Of a stretch of 64,000 nt of DNA, positions 47,463 through 60,362 are shown piece after piece (positions within the stretch are counted from its first letter, which is position 1; each line of letters opens with the position of its first letter). A model generated the notes under the pieces. It was not told where the DNA came from. It saw only the letters and a list, made by a program, of their open reading frames with translations, and did no database searches. Source of the stretch: Pholiota molesta (Eukaryota > Basidiomycota > Agaricomycetes > Agaricales > Strophariaceae). Both the position numbers and the translations under genes were made by a program. The DNA lies in assembly GCA_014925825.1 (NCBI GenBank), contig JACGCK010000020.1, positions 248,001 to 312,000 on the forward strand. The letters are read 5' to 3'.

Positions 47463-49961
47463 TTATACGGTTCTAGCACTCTGGACACCTCCAGGAACCG
47501 ACACCATGCCACTCTCTACCGCAATCCCTAACTCTTTAAGTGCATCCCGGCCGCGATCCGCCCAGAACCGTAGAACCGCAGGATCTTCATACCACAAGCC
47601 CACCGAAGGGGCAGTAACAGCAGCACCTGCGCCCTGCTTCGCGGGAACGGGCGACGAAAGCGGGACTCCCGTCGACGCCTGCTCGTCCATGCTGGCCTCC
47701 GTCATCTGCGACGTCGGCGGCGGCGTCGGCAGCGGGCTCGAAGGCGGCTCCTCCTCCGCGGCGTCGGCGAGCCTCGCTTTCTTCGCAGGGCTCGCACCCA
47801 GCGCCGGCGACGGGCTCCTACTCGGCGCCCCGTGCTTCCTGCTCGTCGCGGGCTCCTGCGCTGGACCGTCCGCGTGCGCGAGGGCGGTGTGCAGCAGCCC
47901 CCCGCTGCGCAGCCACCCCGCGACATTCCCTTCGTGCTTGACGTGGTCGAGGACGCCGACGACTGCGAGCAGCGTCTCGTCGTACCGTATCTCCGGCTCC
48001 GCGTTGGCATCCACCACCTGTGCCGCCTCCTCTGCCTCCGCGGTGTCCTCTTCCGCCTTCGCGGGCTGGACAGCCGCAGGCGCCGCACCGTGCAGCTGCC
48101 CGCGCAGCGACATGAACGCCTCCCTTTCCTTCTCCTCCCGCGCGAGCCGCGCGTGCTCCTTCTTCGCCAGGCGCTTCGCCTTCCGCTTCTGGTTCGGCAC
48201 GAACGCGCTGGGGTCCCCCGGCGGCGGCGGCGGCGGTGTGGGCTCGCCCGCCTCGTCTGGGGCCACCATCTGCCCGTCGATCATCACCACCTCGCGGAGC
48301 ACGCGGTGCACGACCTCCTCGCGCCCGCCGACGAGCGCGCCGTCGACCATGACGACTTCGCGCGTGACCTTGTGCACGCCGTCGTCGTCTGTGCTGGTGG
48401 GCGGCTGCGCTGGGGGTGCGGGGCTCGGCTCTGGTTGTTGGCTCACTGCTGCGTGCGGTGGCGCGGGTTGGGACAGGGCGCGCGCCTCGCGCTCCGCGAC
48501 GAGCAGGTCGAGATTCCGCATGCCCTGCACGTAGTCCCGGATGCAGAGGTGGTTCCACGGCTGCAATGCTGCCTTTGCGGGAGAGTCGTCGATGAGGAGG
48601 GTGCTTGAGGCGGAGTGGAATGAGGGTTGTTGAGTGGCGGCGGTGGTCGAGTCGGTGAAAGGCAGTTCTGCCCATGGTTTCTCCAGATTCTTCAAAGTCA
48701 GCGACTTCTTGTCTGAGTAGTATTAATATAACACGACCATAACGCAAGGTGAAAAATACACACGATAATCATCGGCGGTAAGCCCAAGGGTGTCTCTCGC
48801 CCAAACAGCCTTCAGCTCTGATACGCGGTTCCCAAAACAATGTTCGACCATATCCGCCACACTGTGCGGCTGCGCCGAACTCCACACCATCGTGTCGAGC
48901 CATTTCTTCGTCTGCTCATGGAGGACGTACGCAGCGAACGACGCGAGGTACGGTCTGCGATGGACAGTGCGCAGCGGCCGCTGCTGCGTGGGGTCCGCAT
49001 ACGGGTCAGATGACGACGGTGCACCCCGCCCACGCGGCGGTGGCACTCGCCGCGAATGCGCGCTCCGCAGCACAAGCGATCCGTTCAGATCCAGCACGAT
49101 GAGCTTCCGCGCTTGCGATGGTTCTGCGATGCGGGGCGATGGCTTCAGGGACACTGCAATATACTCCTTCGTCGGCTCCGTGCGCTTCGGCGGCGGCGGC
49201 GGTGAAGGGGGCCGGATGATGGGTGCGGATTGGAAGAGCACAGGTTTGATAGGCGCCCGTGCCTGGGAAGCGAATCCGCGGGCATGGGCGGTCGGGGGCG
49301 ACACGGATCTAGGGCGGTAGGATGAATGGTTAGCTGGCGGCGGGTACTCCATCGCTGGTGCTGGTGCTGGCGGTCGTCGGTAGTCGCTGTACGCTGCGTA
49401 GTCGCGTCGTGTGTCGTGGTACGCTGCGTCGGGCATGGGGCGGTAATCCGAATATCCACCATTGCTGGGTGGATAGTCCCTGTAGCTCGATGGATATCTG
49501 TCGTAGCCGCTCGGGGCTTGGCTGGGATAGGTGCTGTATTGTGAGTAGTGCGAGTCTGGCTGCGAATATGGATACGGATGGGCATAATGCTGCCTCCCAT
49601 AATCGTGCCACTCGTCGTTACGGGGCCCAGAGTAGCTTGAGCTGTCCTCGCGATACCCATGGTAGTCCTCGTATACAGGCGACCTCCTCCGCTCCTCCTC
49701 TCTTCCCCACGATTCGTAGTCCATTCGCTCCTGCTCGTAAGCCCATGGTGCGCTGTGGGTGTAGTCCTGGACCGGGTAGGTCGGCGTTGTACTACGGTAA
49801 GACTGCCCTTCCGGCCTATACGGGTAGTCCTGGGGGTAATATTCGTCTCGATGGCCCCCTGCTGACGACGAACGGTAGCTGGAGCTACTGGGCGCTTCGC
49901 CACCACGATTTCGATTTGGAAAGCTGTGTTGCGGTTTTCTTCGGCCTTGACCGTGGCTCAT
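47463..49961 (-). CDS. FCP1-homology (NIF/SCP-like) phosphatase-domain protein
   Basis: Two exons on the minus strand, 49961-48764 and 48712-47463, joined by GTGTGT/CTCAG. The first ~250 residues are a Tyr/Ser/Pro/Arg-rich disordered region. The HAD-type core starts at KLIVLDLNGSLVLRSAH, where the first catalytic Asp is present and the usual Thr is Ser. It continues with DTMVWSSAQPHSVADMV and ends with LLIDDSPAKAALQPWNHLCI. A long acidic, Ala/Pro-rich tail follows, with lysine-rich KRKAKRLAKKEH. Family members dephosphorylate proteins such as the Pol II CTD or bind as scaffolds. The ATG at 49961 is chosen; no earlier ATG is credible. Activity is probable but unproven. Confidence 0.85.
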
Positions 49962-50356
49962 GGCGGCCACAGTATACGAAGGCCTCCGTAAGCAGTACAG
50001 AGACGATATGAGAGACCGAATCGTGGATAGTCGCCGTTGTGGTTTGAGTTGACGTTTTGCGGATATTTTTTGGATGGTTGGTTCCGGCTAAACGGGCCGA
50101 ACAATTCAAGCACGTGGCACGGGACTGATAATAATCCTGTTGGAGAATCGAGAACCAAGTAAAGGAATTGTAAAGAAACTCTATAAGTGTTAGAATTCGT
50201 CGAGTGCGGGTGCGAGTACAGGAATGTCGTGGTAATTGAGTATTAAAGTAAGGAGCAATACACAAAAACTGTCCCTACGATCTACGAACAGATCACGTGA
50301 TACGATAAGATAAAACGAAACTCCGCTGAGCTCGTTGTTATTTCCAACAATAAGTT
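49962..50356. promoter_or_regulatory. Upstream region of the phosphatase-domain gene
   Basis: No coding frame. It presumably contains the promoter of the minus-strand gene. The right end abuts repeat X. Confidence 0.3.
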
Positions 50357-50680
50357 CTGCTAAGATCCCATACAATGGTCGCAAATGCAGGGTAAGAGAG
50401 GCTGTATCACACTGTTATAAAACACCATAAATTTCTTGGAACACTTCTGACGTTCGCAAGGCAGTTCCATAATAGAATTCATTAGAATGCAAAATAAATC
50501 ATTACAAGGGTTTGCTGAGTTGGAATCCTACGCGAGGAATTTGAGAGTTACAAGTCCTTGGAAAGCTTTCGAAAGCTTTGTACATAAATTACATTGTTTC
50601 TCTATCTTGTAGCCGTATAATCCCATGCAACACTGTAAAATTGGATGAAATGTGTGGAATATTTGGTCCATAATTTCCAT
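50357..50680 (+). repeat. Dispersed repeat X, copy 2 (uninterrupted)
   Basis: Same orientation as 28820-29132 and collinear to AATATTTGGTCCATAATTTCC, where the first copy is broken by the 3.18 kb element. Similarity ends soon after. Confidence 0.8.
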
Positions 50681-51257
50681 CATCTTGCACTGCGCCGTAC
50701 TCAGAAGAGAGAAAATATCGTCCTCAGCCGTTTGCGCTGTGTCTTCGAAAAAGTTGTCCAGGCGGAAAGGTAACATGCACGACGACGACCGTATTCTCAG
50801 CCAATTTTTTCGCCAAAAGCCACCTCGTCCTTGCCTCTACCAGGAACCTCGCGCTGCTGGAAGCTTCACTACTACCCGGACACGTTCATGACTGATCTCA
50901 ACAAGCAACCACCAGACGACGATTACGAAGTGACATGTGTCGTATCGTGGTATGATATTTGTATGATATAGCTTTCCTCGAAACATGGAAGCTAAACGAC
51001 GACGAGGTGAGTGAAAAGAAATGACTCAAAGGCGAGATCATGAGCATCCTGCTTATCATCTTCATGTATATATGGACGACATGGTATAAAATGGGACCTA
51101 GATAGTTTATAAAATACAGCCAGTTTTGTGGTAATTACAAATGGGTATCGCTGCTGAAGATAGCAAAAATCAAAGCAAGGTTCACAATGCAATATAAATG
51201 TTCGATTACCAACTTCGTGCCGAAATCCTCCAGCCAAAGAGCAGTTCGGAAAAGCAA
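50681..51257. other. Intergenic, fragments without recognised gene
   Basis: A frame at 50652-50891 has weak coding character (RRKGNMHDDDRILSQFFRQK), perhaps the end of a decayed FunK1 or unrelated gene. Nothing firm can be named. Confidence 0.3.
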
Positions 51258-53859
51258 CTACTGAGGAGATGATGAGCGACTCGAATGTTCAGAAGAGCGA
51301 CTCGAATGTTCAGAAGAGTGATTCGAATGTTCAGAAGAGTGACTCGAATGTTCAGAAGAGCGACTCGAAGGTGACGATGGTTGTCCAGAATGCAGCGATG
51401 ATTGACTCGACTGTTTCGATGATTCATCCACCGTTGAACGCTTCTTCGTTACCCTTGAATCTAATTCTCTTTGGCCTTCTGTCGCTTTCCGCTTATTAGA
51501 ATTTGACACCGTTACTTGAACGCACGATGCGTCTGTCGGCCATTCGCCCATGGCAAGATATTTCCTGATAGTATCGACGAGCCAACCCTTCATTTCAAGT
51601 TTGTCCATCCTTTGTTGATAGCCATATGCAACACTGTCGTTGATAGCTTCTTGGGCTTCCTGCTTCTCTTCCTTCGAGTTTGCGTCTTCAAATTTTTTTA
51701 CTACCTGCTTGAAACGCGCCATCTGCTCGGCAGTAAGTTCTGCTTCATAGCGAACATGGAAGACTGGGGCAAGTTCCGCCATCAGACTATCCAGCTCGGG
51801 GCGTTCAGTGAATACTATGCCCTTTTTTTTGTAATTCGATAATAGAATTTCCTTTTCGGAGCCTCCTATTTTTCTTCCGCCTCCGCCGTCCCGAGCTTCG
51901 TCGAAGGCGTGTAGAATCACTTGCGGGGTATATCGCGTTCCTGGAACGGCTTTGGTCTTAGTATACCGCAAGGCAGTCCAAAGCAAGACATAAAAGGCCG
52001 ATTCACGGTCGTCATGGTGGCTGTGGCGTATAGACGAATCATCCAGTAACTTGACGGACATGAATTGCCACGTTCCCTACGCATTGTCTAAGAAATCAGA
52101 TTTATATGACAAGAGGTTCAGGCGCACCGTTCGATTTGGCCTGCGAGCAACGGGTTTGTCGTTATCGTCGTCCAATTTGATGCAAAGGTCCCAGTCAATC
52201 AACAGGCCTTTATTGTCATCCATCAGAAGGATATTCCCAACGCTGATATCGCGATGAAGGACTTTGCAATCGAAGAAGGCGGCATCGTGTGCTGTTGAGA
52301 CAGTTTCAAAACCTTGTCAAGATAGAATAGAATAAAACTTGCCTTCCATAGCGTCGGCGATCGCGCTGACAAGTTGACGAGAGGAATGGAATTCGGTGAG
52401 GTTCCGACCTACGACATCCAAGGTCATTCGATAGTGGCGCAAACATATTTGCCTCGAGGTCCGAAAAAGCCAAGTCAAACGGGGCCTTTGGTTTCTCCAC
52501 TCCTGCGTCTGAGTCTCCTGGTTCCTCACATCATTCCCCATTCCGAACGGCGCGATATGCGGGACATTCTTGGCCTGTAGAATGCGATAGATTTCGCCTT
52601 CCTTCTCCATGCGATCAACGTTGGCCCTCCAGTAATCCTTAAGGAAGACGAGTCGTTTTTCGGTCAAGTCGAAAGCCAACATGGCCCGAGTAGCGCGCGA
52701 AAAGGGAGAACGAGTTTCGTAAAAAGGAGGATATGAAATTAGGAACGGCTTCTCCTTCTCCGGCGAAGGATCGTCTCGGTCTGGAACCATCAATCTACGG
52801 AACTCTCGGTGATGTTTGTTGGCTTTCTGCATGTGCTCCATTAAGTTCGATGGCAACACAGCCAACTCCCTCTCCGGTGCAGGCCCTTCAGAGGCGGTGG
52901 GATCGTACCCCTGTTGCTCACGGGTAAGGCGTGAATAGCGATAGAAGAATCCAACAAGAAGATGCGGTTTTTTGAGATAGTCAAATTTAGCTGTGACGAG
53001 GGCGCCACTACGGTCCCAGAGAATGAAGCGAGCAAACTGGCCGCACACGGAAACGGAGAATACGTGGGTACGAAACTGAGTACCAGAGATAGCAGCCGAG
53101 TACTTAGAGATCTGGCCTCGGTTGTGCTTCACCTCCTCCTCGCGCTCGAAACAAACATCGGCAGGTGAACTCGACGGCTCCGAATGATCTTCGAAAGGAT
53201 CATCAGTGGCCGACGCCTTGAATTCGATGAAACTTGACATCGCCGGAAAGTATGTGATGTTCCCGTACGTTTGGACATTGTCAGGATATAGAGCTACGTC
53301 AGGCGCGAGATGGTCGCGATGAGCGTCTCCACGTGCATGTGTGTCGACGAGAACCATGCCCTCGAGGTGGGGATTTATGGCATTGATCTGCAAGAAAGTT
53401 GAACAAACTCAGCACGAAAGCACGGTTGAATTTGTTGAAAACACTTACGAATGGAATGTACATCTTCGATTCTACCATAGAAGGGCTGGTAGGCTTAGAA
53501 GGGATCTTAGCAATAGCTCCTTTTTTGCGGAGATCTCGTTTTGACGGCGCTGGGCCGTGAGCGCTGTTCAACGGAAGGTATCTGTCGAGGAAATCGGCCG
53601 GCGGCATAATGCCCAAGAAGTGCCCCTTCGTTTCATGGGCAAGATCGACATTCCGTTTAGGCTTGCCCTCCAGTCCAGATGCATAGGTCTCGGAGTTGGT
53701 TGCCTTTTGCTTGACGGGAGTGCCTTTCATCGGCGCCTGAGGCAGAGGTTTGGCGCCTGAGGCAGACCCCGGCGGTGGAGTCCGAGGCAATGGAATAGCA
53801 TCAACGGAACCCGTTTGAGCCTGGAGTTGGATATCGGGGACGTTGGGTTCGGAGGCCAT
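51258..53859 (-). CDS. FunK1 fungal-type protein kinase
   Basis: About four exons from ATG 53859 (MASEPNVPDIQLQAQTGSVD) to TAG 51258; another in-frame ATG lies at 53922. The N-terminal part has PPADFLDRYLP and MVESKMYIPFV. The FunK1 domain follows: SPFSRATRAMLAFDLTEKRL, YRMTLDVVGRNLTEF, catalytic VLHRDISVGNILL (His-Arg-Asp intact), LLIDWDLCIKL in place of DFG, GTWQFMSVKLLD, HDDRESAFYVLLWTALRY. The C-terminus is a low-complexity Ser/His/Glu tail of SSEHSSHSSEHS type. FunK1 kinases are expanded in multicellular Basidiomycota, with largely unknown substrates. All expected motifs are present, so it is probably functional. A broken copy is at 57736-59550. Confidence 0.88.
51262..51372 (-). repeat. 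15-21 bp tandem repeats encoding the Ser/His/Glu tail
   Basis: About five copies of a unit containing GAATGTTCAGAAGAGxGACTC on the plus strand. They encode SSEHS units in the kinase C-terminus and look prone to length change. Confidence 0.85.
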
Positions 53860-54817
53860 GAAGATTGGAGTACAAGGAACGAGTTGAAGGTACGAAGTAC
53901 GCGTTATATAGAATTGTGACATATTACACGTGACTAGTTAACTCCGGATTGCCATCAGGTTGCGCATTTGATTCAACACTGCGCTTGACATTGCGCAAGC
54001 GCTTTCGAAGGGTTTTGGCAACGGTTTTCTGATAAGTATCTTCAAGCATCAAACCAAATTTAAACAAAGAGTACCTTCCAATTTAGCCGCGGTAAATATC
54101 GGACAGTCCTCCGGACTCCTTGTTCCAACTTCCTTGTTCCAACTTCCTTGTTCAAACTTCAAACTGTTGAACACACAAAATGAGGTAGCCCACGCTTTCA
54201 CATGTGTTTAACGAGGCTAGACAAGAGCTTTCCCAAGTTATATAAAGTAAATGGACTATATTATAGACGAGGAATAAAGGTCGTTTCATCAATGCTCTCC
54301 AACGCTGAAACTGCAGAGAACGCATCCCAATGGAGGTTAAATTTTATACAAGGTCGACTGTCGATAGCAGAGGATGCCTTATCAAATGCGGCGCAACTTC
54401 TACATAAAAGAAGACCCCATGTGAAGCCCATATATAGTCCGGGTATGAATCAGGATTACACGAAGTGCAAATCATGGGTACATACTACATTTGACAGGTC
54501 ACCTACTTCGGAATCGCTGTTGCGTACATGCGGTGTTCGACGCGAAGCGTCTGCGTCGTGGAGCCTCATAATAATACAACCTATCTATCAGACAGGAACT
54601 CGGATCATGGAGGCATTGTCTACCTATGGACAAGCCTGGTACAAGCGCATATTTTGTACATCTACTTTTATGTCTCCCTTTGTCTCCTTGTATCTACAAA
54701 CTATCCGATGTTCGCCAAGTAAGCGTAAAATTTAACCGAAAAAGCGAACTTCGACAGAACCGTGTGGCACGTTTGGCGTCTGCTGGAAGCAAATATCAGC
54801 CCACAAGTACTAATCTT
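53860..54817. other. Intergenic with small tandem repeat, no confident gene
   Basis: Near 54119-54165 the unit CTTGTTCCAACTTC is repeated about three times. The 177-codon frame at 54202-54735 has no domain and is probably non-coding. Confidence 0.4.
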
Positions 54818-56905
54818 TTAAGGTAAACCATGATAACTCACTCGAATACCAACAATCATCTGATCATCGATCAGAATTCGATCCCAATCCACTACCTCTT
54901 CAGACACTCGACAATAATATGGCAAGGTACTAATCACTGGGTGCAAAAAGACTTTGCTAATCAAATATGTCGGTGCTTCCATCACGACGGTGGAATTGGG
55001 AAGTAGAAAATCTACCAGCTCCCAGCGCGTCCTGAGCACCTCGCCATACACCGGATGGCTCACTGTTTCGCTGAACAGGCGGGGGAGGTTGCGGGCATTG
55101 CGCTGGGTTACGATATGTGCATTCGCACGTCGGGCGATGTTGCGATTCGTCCGGCAGAAATCGATGACCATATAGAGAGAGCCGTGGAGGGGATTATATT
55201 TGGGAGGCAGGCGCGGCGCTAAGCGTACACATCTCTCCCCCCATGCCTTTGTCAAGTGGGCTCGCCCCATACCGGGTCGCCCCATACCGTAGTTAGCAAA
55301 CCAGCGCGTGATGCTAGGGCCCCAGTTCTCCCAGGAGACGGGATGGGGAGTGGGGGGCATGTTCCAAAAGAGGTCGCCTGAGCTTGCCTCGAATTGAAGA
55401 TGTGCCGTCTCTAAATTCATCCGGAAGCTACTCGTTAGCGGCAATAGCAAATCTTGTATCGGCCGGCTGTGATGGTCAGCCCGATGTGGTGGCGAAGAGT
55501 GAGAATGCGGGTGGTTCGTTGGCGAGGGTTGTTTCTCGTATTCCGCTACTATTTTCAAAAGCTCGCTGCGATGAACGACAAACGTAATTTCCTCCATGAG
55601 CTGAGATCGCGCGTTTTGAGGAGTTTGCGCTGTCTCCACTCGCACAGTGAATAGACAAAGGGATTCTTCGGCGCGCTTAAAATGACCTCGTTCCGGATGA
55701 AGGGTGTGTCGATGTGACTCCCCAGGTCTCTGAGAGGATCGGCGGTACATCTCTGCATACGAGCTCGCACTGAAAGGGTTGGGGTTTGCAGTGCAAACGA
55801 TTGACCGATAAGCAAACATCGCCTGCAGGATTGGCAGATCCAGTGAAACCAGCGGTGCTATTGGCTCGAATTTGGGCTGCCATGGGATGCGGAAGATATC
55901 GAGGCCGCCTTCTTGAGTATTCGGGAGAAGAATGAAGTTCTCGTCAAGAAAGACGACGCTTAAATATGTTCTCCCTGGCGCTCTAAAGGCCTAATTTGCA
56001 TTTATTAATTATATTCGACGGATTCGGATTATGATGGTGATAAATTAGTGAATGAACGCACCATCACGAGCACCCGTGAAATAAAGTCATACACAAAAAT
56101 GTGATCCCGCCCGGTATCTTCATCATCTTCAGGAGTACCTACAATAATGGCGATGTGCTTTCCCACCATCTCAAGCGATATGGAAGGCTGCTGTATTGGA
56201 CAGTCCATGACATAGATACGGTGGCTCCTATCTTCCCTTGACTGAGCCGTAGGACGCTCATACTGATGCAAGTAGATAGAGATCTTGAACGTAGTCGCAT
56301 AGCCTTCGTCTCCCACCCATTCACTACGTCAAAATTTGTCATTTATATCAGAATATTTAGATGTTCAGCAAAAGAACGCACCTGTGAACTTCGGCAAGTA
56401 AACCATGTTCATACAAAGAAGCAGTATATGCCAGCCACATAGAGGAATAAGACGCATGGGGTTCCCAAGCTCGCTGATAGGAATAATTGAGTGGTCGGCT
56501 AGGGTCCGAATCACTCGAGGTCGTGAGTTGGACCAGGTGCACCAAATCATAGTCATCCGTGCGAAGTGTAGCTCCATAGAGCATGCCCCCGTTGAGGGAA
56601 ACATCTGTACCAGCGCCAACAGGCAACGTCATCGTGAGCCCGTAATCGAGAACAGGATTCAACCAGATCCAAGCCCGCTGACTGTCTAACAGCGACTTCA
56701 ATTTTACGTCGATAGATCGCGTCGAAAATTTGTTATCTTCAGCTCCGACCCGCATCAATGCAAGCTTGTACTTGAGACGAATGGATCTGCGGATGAGGGT
56801 GAAGATGAGTTTGTTGAGGAGCATACATTTGGCTAAATCGCGAGGAGGTAGCTCGTAGAGGATCTTGTCGATCAGTCGGGGCGACAAGGAAAGGAGCACT
56901 GGCAT
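54818..56905 (-). CDS. F-box-like protein
   Basis: Minus-strand gene in at least three exons from ATG 56905 to a stop at 54818, about 620 residues. The N-terminus (MPVLLSLSPRLIDKILYELP, PRDLAKCMLLNKLIFTLIRR) is F-box-like. A following segment (LKYKLALMRVGAEDN) is common in agaricomycete F-box proteins of the WD/propeller-like type. The middle and C-terminal regions (ISIYLHQYERP, LEMVGKHIAIIVG, HIFVYDFISRVLVMR, FLDENFILLPNTQEGGLDIF) look like propeller strands. Such proteins are thought to be SCF ubiquitin-ligase substrate adaptors. The exact exon borders are approximate. Confidence 0.75.
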
Positions 56906-57735
56906 CTTGTTTGTTGTCTGATCGATGTCCTCGCTGACTTTTATAAGGACGACTCGTTGGCTGCGCGTGCTATCAGATCCCGGGCAGTAAGCCGGCCAAT
57001 AAGACCACGGACGAATTTACTTACTTTTTGTCTCCCGTGAGATCTCAAATCATTTTTTGAACAGAATTTCGTCGACTTTTTATCAGGATATGTGACCACT
57101 GAAGTACTGACATTTGATAGATCTGTTACATCTTTGAGTATCGATCGAAGTTAGAGGCGGATTCCCATTGTTCTAACGCCCTAAGTCAATAAAGACAATG
57201 AGATCGGTTAAAGAAGAGAACAATAGCAAACGGACTTAGCATGACTAGCAACCGAGGCAAGTTTGTGATACACACAAGCCTATTAGAGAGGACACATTGG
57301 AAACCTGCAGTACTTACTCTCAGTTAAGTCTCAATCATTAGATCTCGCCCCCCGAACGGTGCTCAGTGAAGGTACATATGCTAGACGAAGTAAATACCCA
57401 TCGCAGCCTGCAGGTGCCTTATTTCCCATCTTAGCCGGAAGAAATCGAAATCTCAGCGGTGGAGCCCTCGTCCTTGAAGCATTGCTTTTGAACAGTAATC
57501 TTGACATTGTGGGTGTCAGATGATACATTGCGAAAAGCTGGAGGCTAGCGGGCTGCGGTTGTTGTGTATGTAGTGTGGAGCAAAGCGCTCACATTCCACA
57601 AATCATTTTCAAGTATGTAACCCGACGTGACCCGAACTTTCTGACCGTAACGTCACTCAACTGAACGTTCAATGCAACGTTGAACTTCATCACTTTCAAA
57701 GCCTCTGTTAGATTCAAGCTGGATTACTTAGTCGC
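56906..57735. other. Intergenic, no gene seen
   Basis: A 65-codon minus frame at 57331-57528 has no recognisable feature. The right end leads into the FunK1 pseudogene. Confidence 0.4.
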
Positions 57736-59550
57736 TTGGTCTTCCAATGGCGCATACTCCTGTTCTGCACAATTGATGCGGACTTCCATTCTGAACTATC
57801 GGGATACCGGCCACCTTTGGCGTCACATTCTTCCGTTTCCGGCAATTTTTTTGCTCCGTCAGGCGAGCGTGACAAGGCACCTTCGACTCTCTTCAACTTG
57901 TCCTGGGCGATGGCCTCCGAACTCGAGCCGTTCGAGATCCGAATCCAAACAGAAATGGGTCTCCCTGCTGCTATTCCCCCCAGTTGCTTTTATCAGCCAT
58001 TTCCGAAGCCAACTGAGAACAAAACTCGGAATATTCTTCATTACGAAACCCATTGTCCCTTTTCGCGAGCCACGCGCATCATATTAGCTGTCGACCTGAA
58101 TAAAGGAGAGCTCCCGTTTCTTAAAGACTACTGCAGATGCAACGTCGACGGTGTGGAGGAAGGCAAGACCTACCCCTTAATGCAAGGGGAGAATGCCCCA
58201 CGTATCTATCGAATGACACTGGATGTCGTTGGTCGGAGCCTCACCGATTTTCAGTCCTCTTATCAATTCATCAGCGCGATCGCTGACGCTATGGAAGGTA
58301 AATTTTATACTACTCTATCTTGACAAGCTTCCGAAACTCTGTCGAAAGCGTACGACGTTGCCTTTTTTGATTGCGGAGTTCTTCATCACGATATCAGCGT
58401 TGGGAGTATCGTTCTGACGGATGACCGTGGTCTGTTGGTTGACTGGGACCTTCGCACAAAATTGGACCATGTCACCACGAAAAAATCACCCGTTGCTCGC
58501 AGGCCTACTCGAATGGTGAGCCTGAACCTCTTGTCATATAAATTTACTTCCTTAAACAATGCGCAGGGAACGTGGCAATTCATGTCCGTCATGTTACTCG
58601 ATCCGAAAAAAACGACTATACGCCACAACCACCATGACGACCTTGAATCAGCCTTTTACGTCTTGCTTTGGACTAGCTTGCGGTATACTAAGACCGAAGC
58701 CGCTCCAAAAACACGATATACCCCGCAAGACACTCTGGGCGCATTCGACGAACTTTGGGTTGGCTCATATGGAAGGAAAGTAGGAGGTTCCAGAAAGAGA
58801 TTACTGTTAATGCCATATAAAGACGAGGGCATAGTATTCACTGAACGCCCCGAGCTGAATAGCCTGATGGCAGAGCTTGCCGCAGTCCTCAGCGTTCGCT
58901 ATGGAAATGTGCCTACAGCCGCTGAGATTGCGAATCTAGAGAATGCCCTAGTAGAAATGGAAGCCCTTCCAGCAACCCTCATCGAAGCCACGCGAAAAAC
59001 TGTTCTTGCAAGCAGTGTTTACAACTATCAGCAAACGATGAAAAAACTCGACAAGAGGGGTTGGCTCACCGAGACCATCAGGAAATATGTCGACATGGGC
59101 CAATGGCCGACAGATGCATCGTGCGTTCAAGTAACCGTGAAAATTAATGTTAATGTCATATGAATATGAGGGCATAGTATTCACCGAACGCCCGGAGCTG
59201 GATAGTCTAATGGCGGAACTTGCCCCAGTCTTCAATGTTCGCTATGAACCAGAATTTACTGCCAAGCAGATGGCGCGTTTGAAGAAGTACCTAACAAAAC
59301 TGGAAGTCGCAAATTCGGAGGACGAGAAGCAGGATGCCCAAGAAGGTCTCGACGACAGCATTGCGTATCGCTATCAACAAAGGAAGGACAAACTTGGAAT
59401 GAAGGGTTGGCTCGCCAATACTATCAGGAAATATCTTGACATGAGCAATTGAAGCGGAAAGCGGAAAAGGACCAAGAAGATTTAGATTCGAGGGTAACGA
59501 AGAAACATTCATCGCTACGTCCGAGTTCATCGAAACGCTCGAGTCCATGA
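57736..59550 (+). pseudogene. FunK1 kinase pseudogene with duplicated 3' end
   Basis: Homologous to the kinase at 51258-53859 but broken. The N-lobe is truncated, with internal deletion between KTYPLMQGENAPR and IYRMTLDVVGRSLTDF. The catalytic motif reads VLHHDISVGSIVL (HHD instead of HRD), and VDWDLRTKL replaces IDWDL. The first copy of the C-terminal region ends PTDASCVQVTVKINVNVI*. It is directly followed from 59147 by a second copy of the C-terminal part (EYEGIVFTERPELDSLMAEL), which is closer to the functional gene. In this copy the stretch after KYLDM is deleted, shifting the frame before KRKAEKDQEDLDSR. This is rearrangement plus decay. Confidence 0.8.
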
Positions 59551-60362
59551 GGAGCCCTGTGCATCGTAAAGTGCAGAAATAAAAGTCATCTGGGCTCTGA
59601 GGAGCCTCCCCGTGTATCATGACGTCCTTGGTGTGATCACGAACGGCAGCTCCATCCTCTGTGACCCAAGAATTTATCAGTTATTTCTTCATCCGCTCGA
59701 CACCCTCCGCACCAATTGAACTTATCCACGACCGTGACCAAGTAGTATTTTTTCCAAAATTTCATGCTCGAGAGCTCTATCAACATCTCTCCAAACGTCT
59801 TTTAGAACGTATTTCTCGTCTTCGGCATCTGCAACTCCAAAGACCCTAGTGTCGTTTCCAAGGACGTTATCAACAATGAAGTCGAGGTCTTGTATACGGT
59901 CACCAACGCGAATATCGTGACTTCATTTGGCTTTTTGCCTCTTCATCAAAAGATGCGGTGACCCCCAATAGTGGGCTCACAGCCCATGTCCGTTTCGTTG
60001 GCAAAAGCTAAACGGAAAAAGGCGCGAGTGAGCTTTTCCGGCTCCTGAAAAACTCTATCGACATTCCAAGAACGTCGTCCCAGGTCTAACGCTATCGTTT
60101 GTTGAAGACTGAAAACCTCTTGCACGGCATTCTATGGATTGGAGAAGTTAGTAAACAATTATGTCAGTCATTTCTTTTCGCTCACAACAATCTGCCTTTG
60201 TCGCCGCCATCGTTCAACTTCCAATCTTCTGAGAAAACGAAATCGCACCACGACACAGGTCGCTTCGTAATCGTCGAATGACGGTACTTGTTGAGGTCGG
60301 TCATGAACGCGTCCGGTGTAGCAGTAATGCTGCCAGCAGCGCGAGTTGGTTGCAAAGCAAAA
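59551..60362. other. Decayed coding sequence, unrecognised
   Basis: Short pieces such as SSVTQEFISYFFIRSTPSAP (59655) and SKDPSVVSKDVINNEVEVLY (about 59840) on the plus strand look like former protein but are separated by stops and frame changes. I could not assign a family. Confidence 0.35.

Noticed and set aside
47506..48534. 342-codon plus-strand frame
   Set aside because: It is antisense to the GC-rich, Ala/Pro-rich tail of the FCP1-like gene and shows only Ser/Ala low complexity.
54202..54735. 177-codon plus-strand frame
   Set aside because: There is no domain, no matching intron signals and no paralog; composition resembles the surrounding intergenic DNA.
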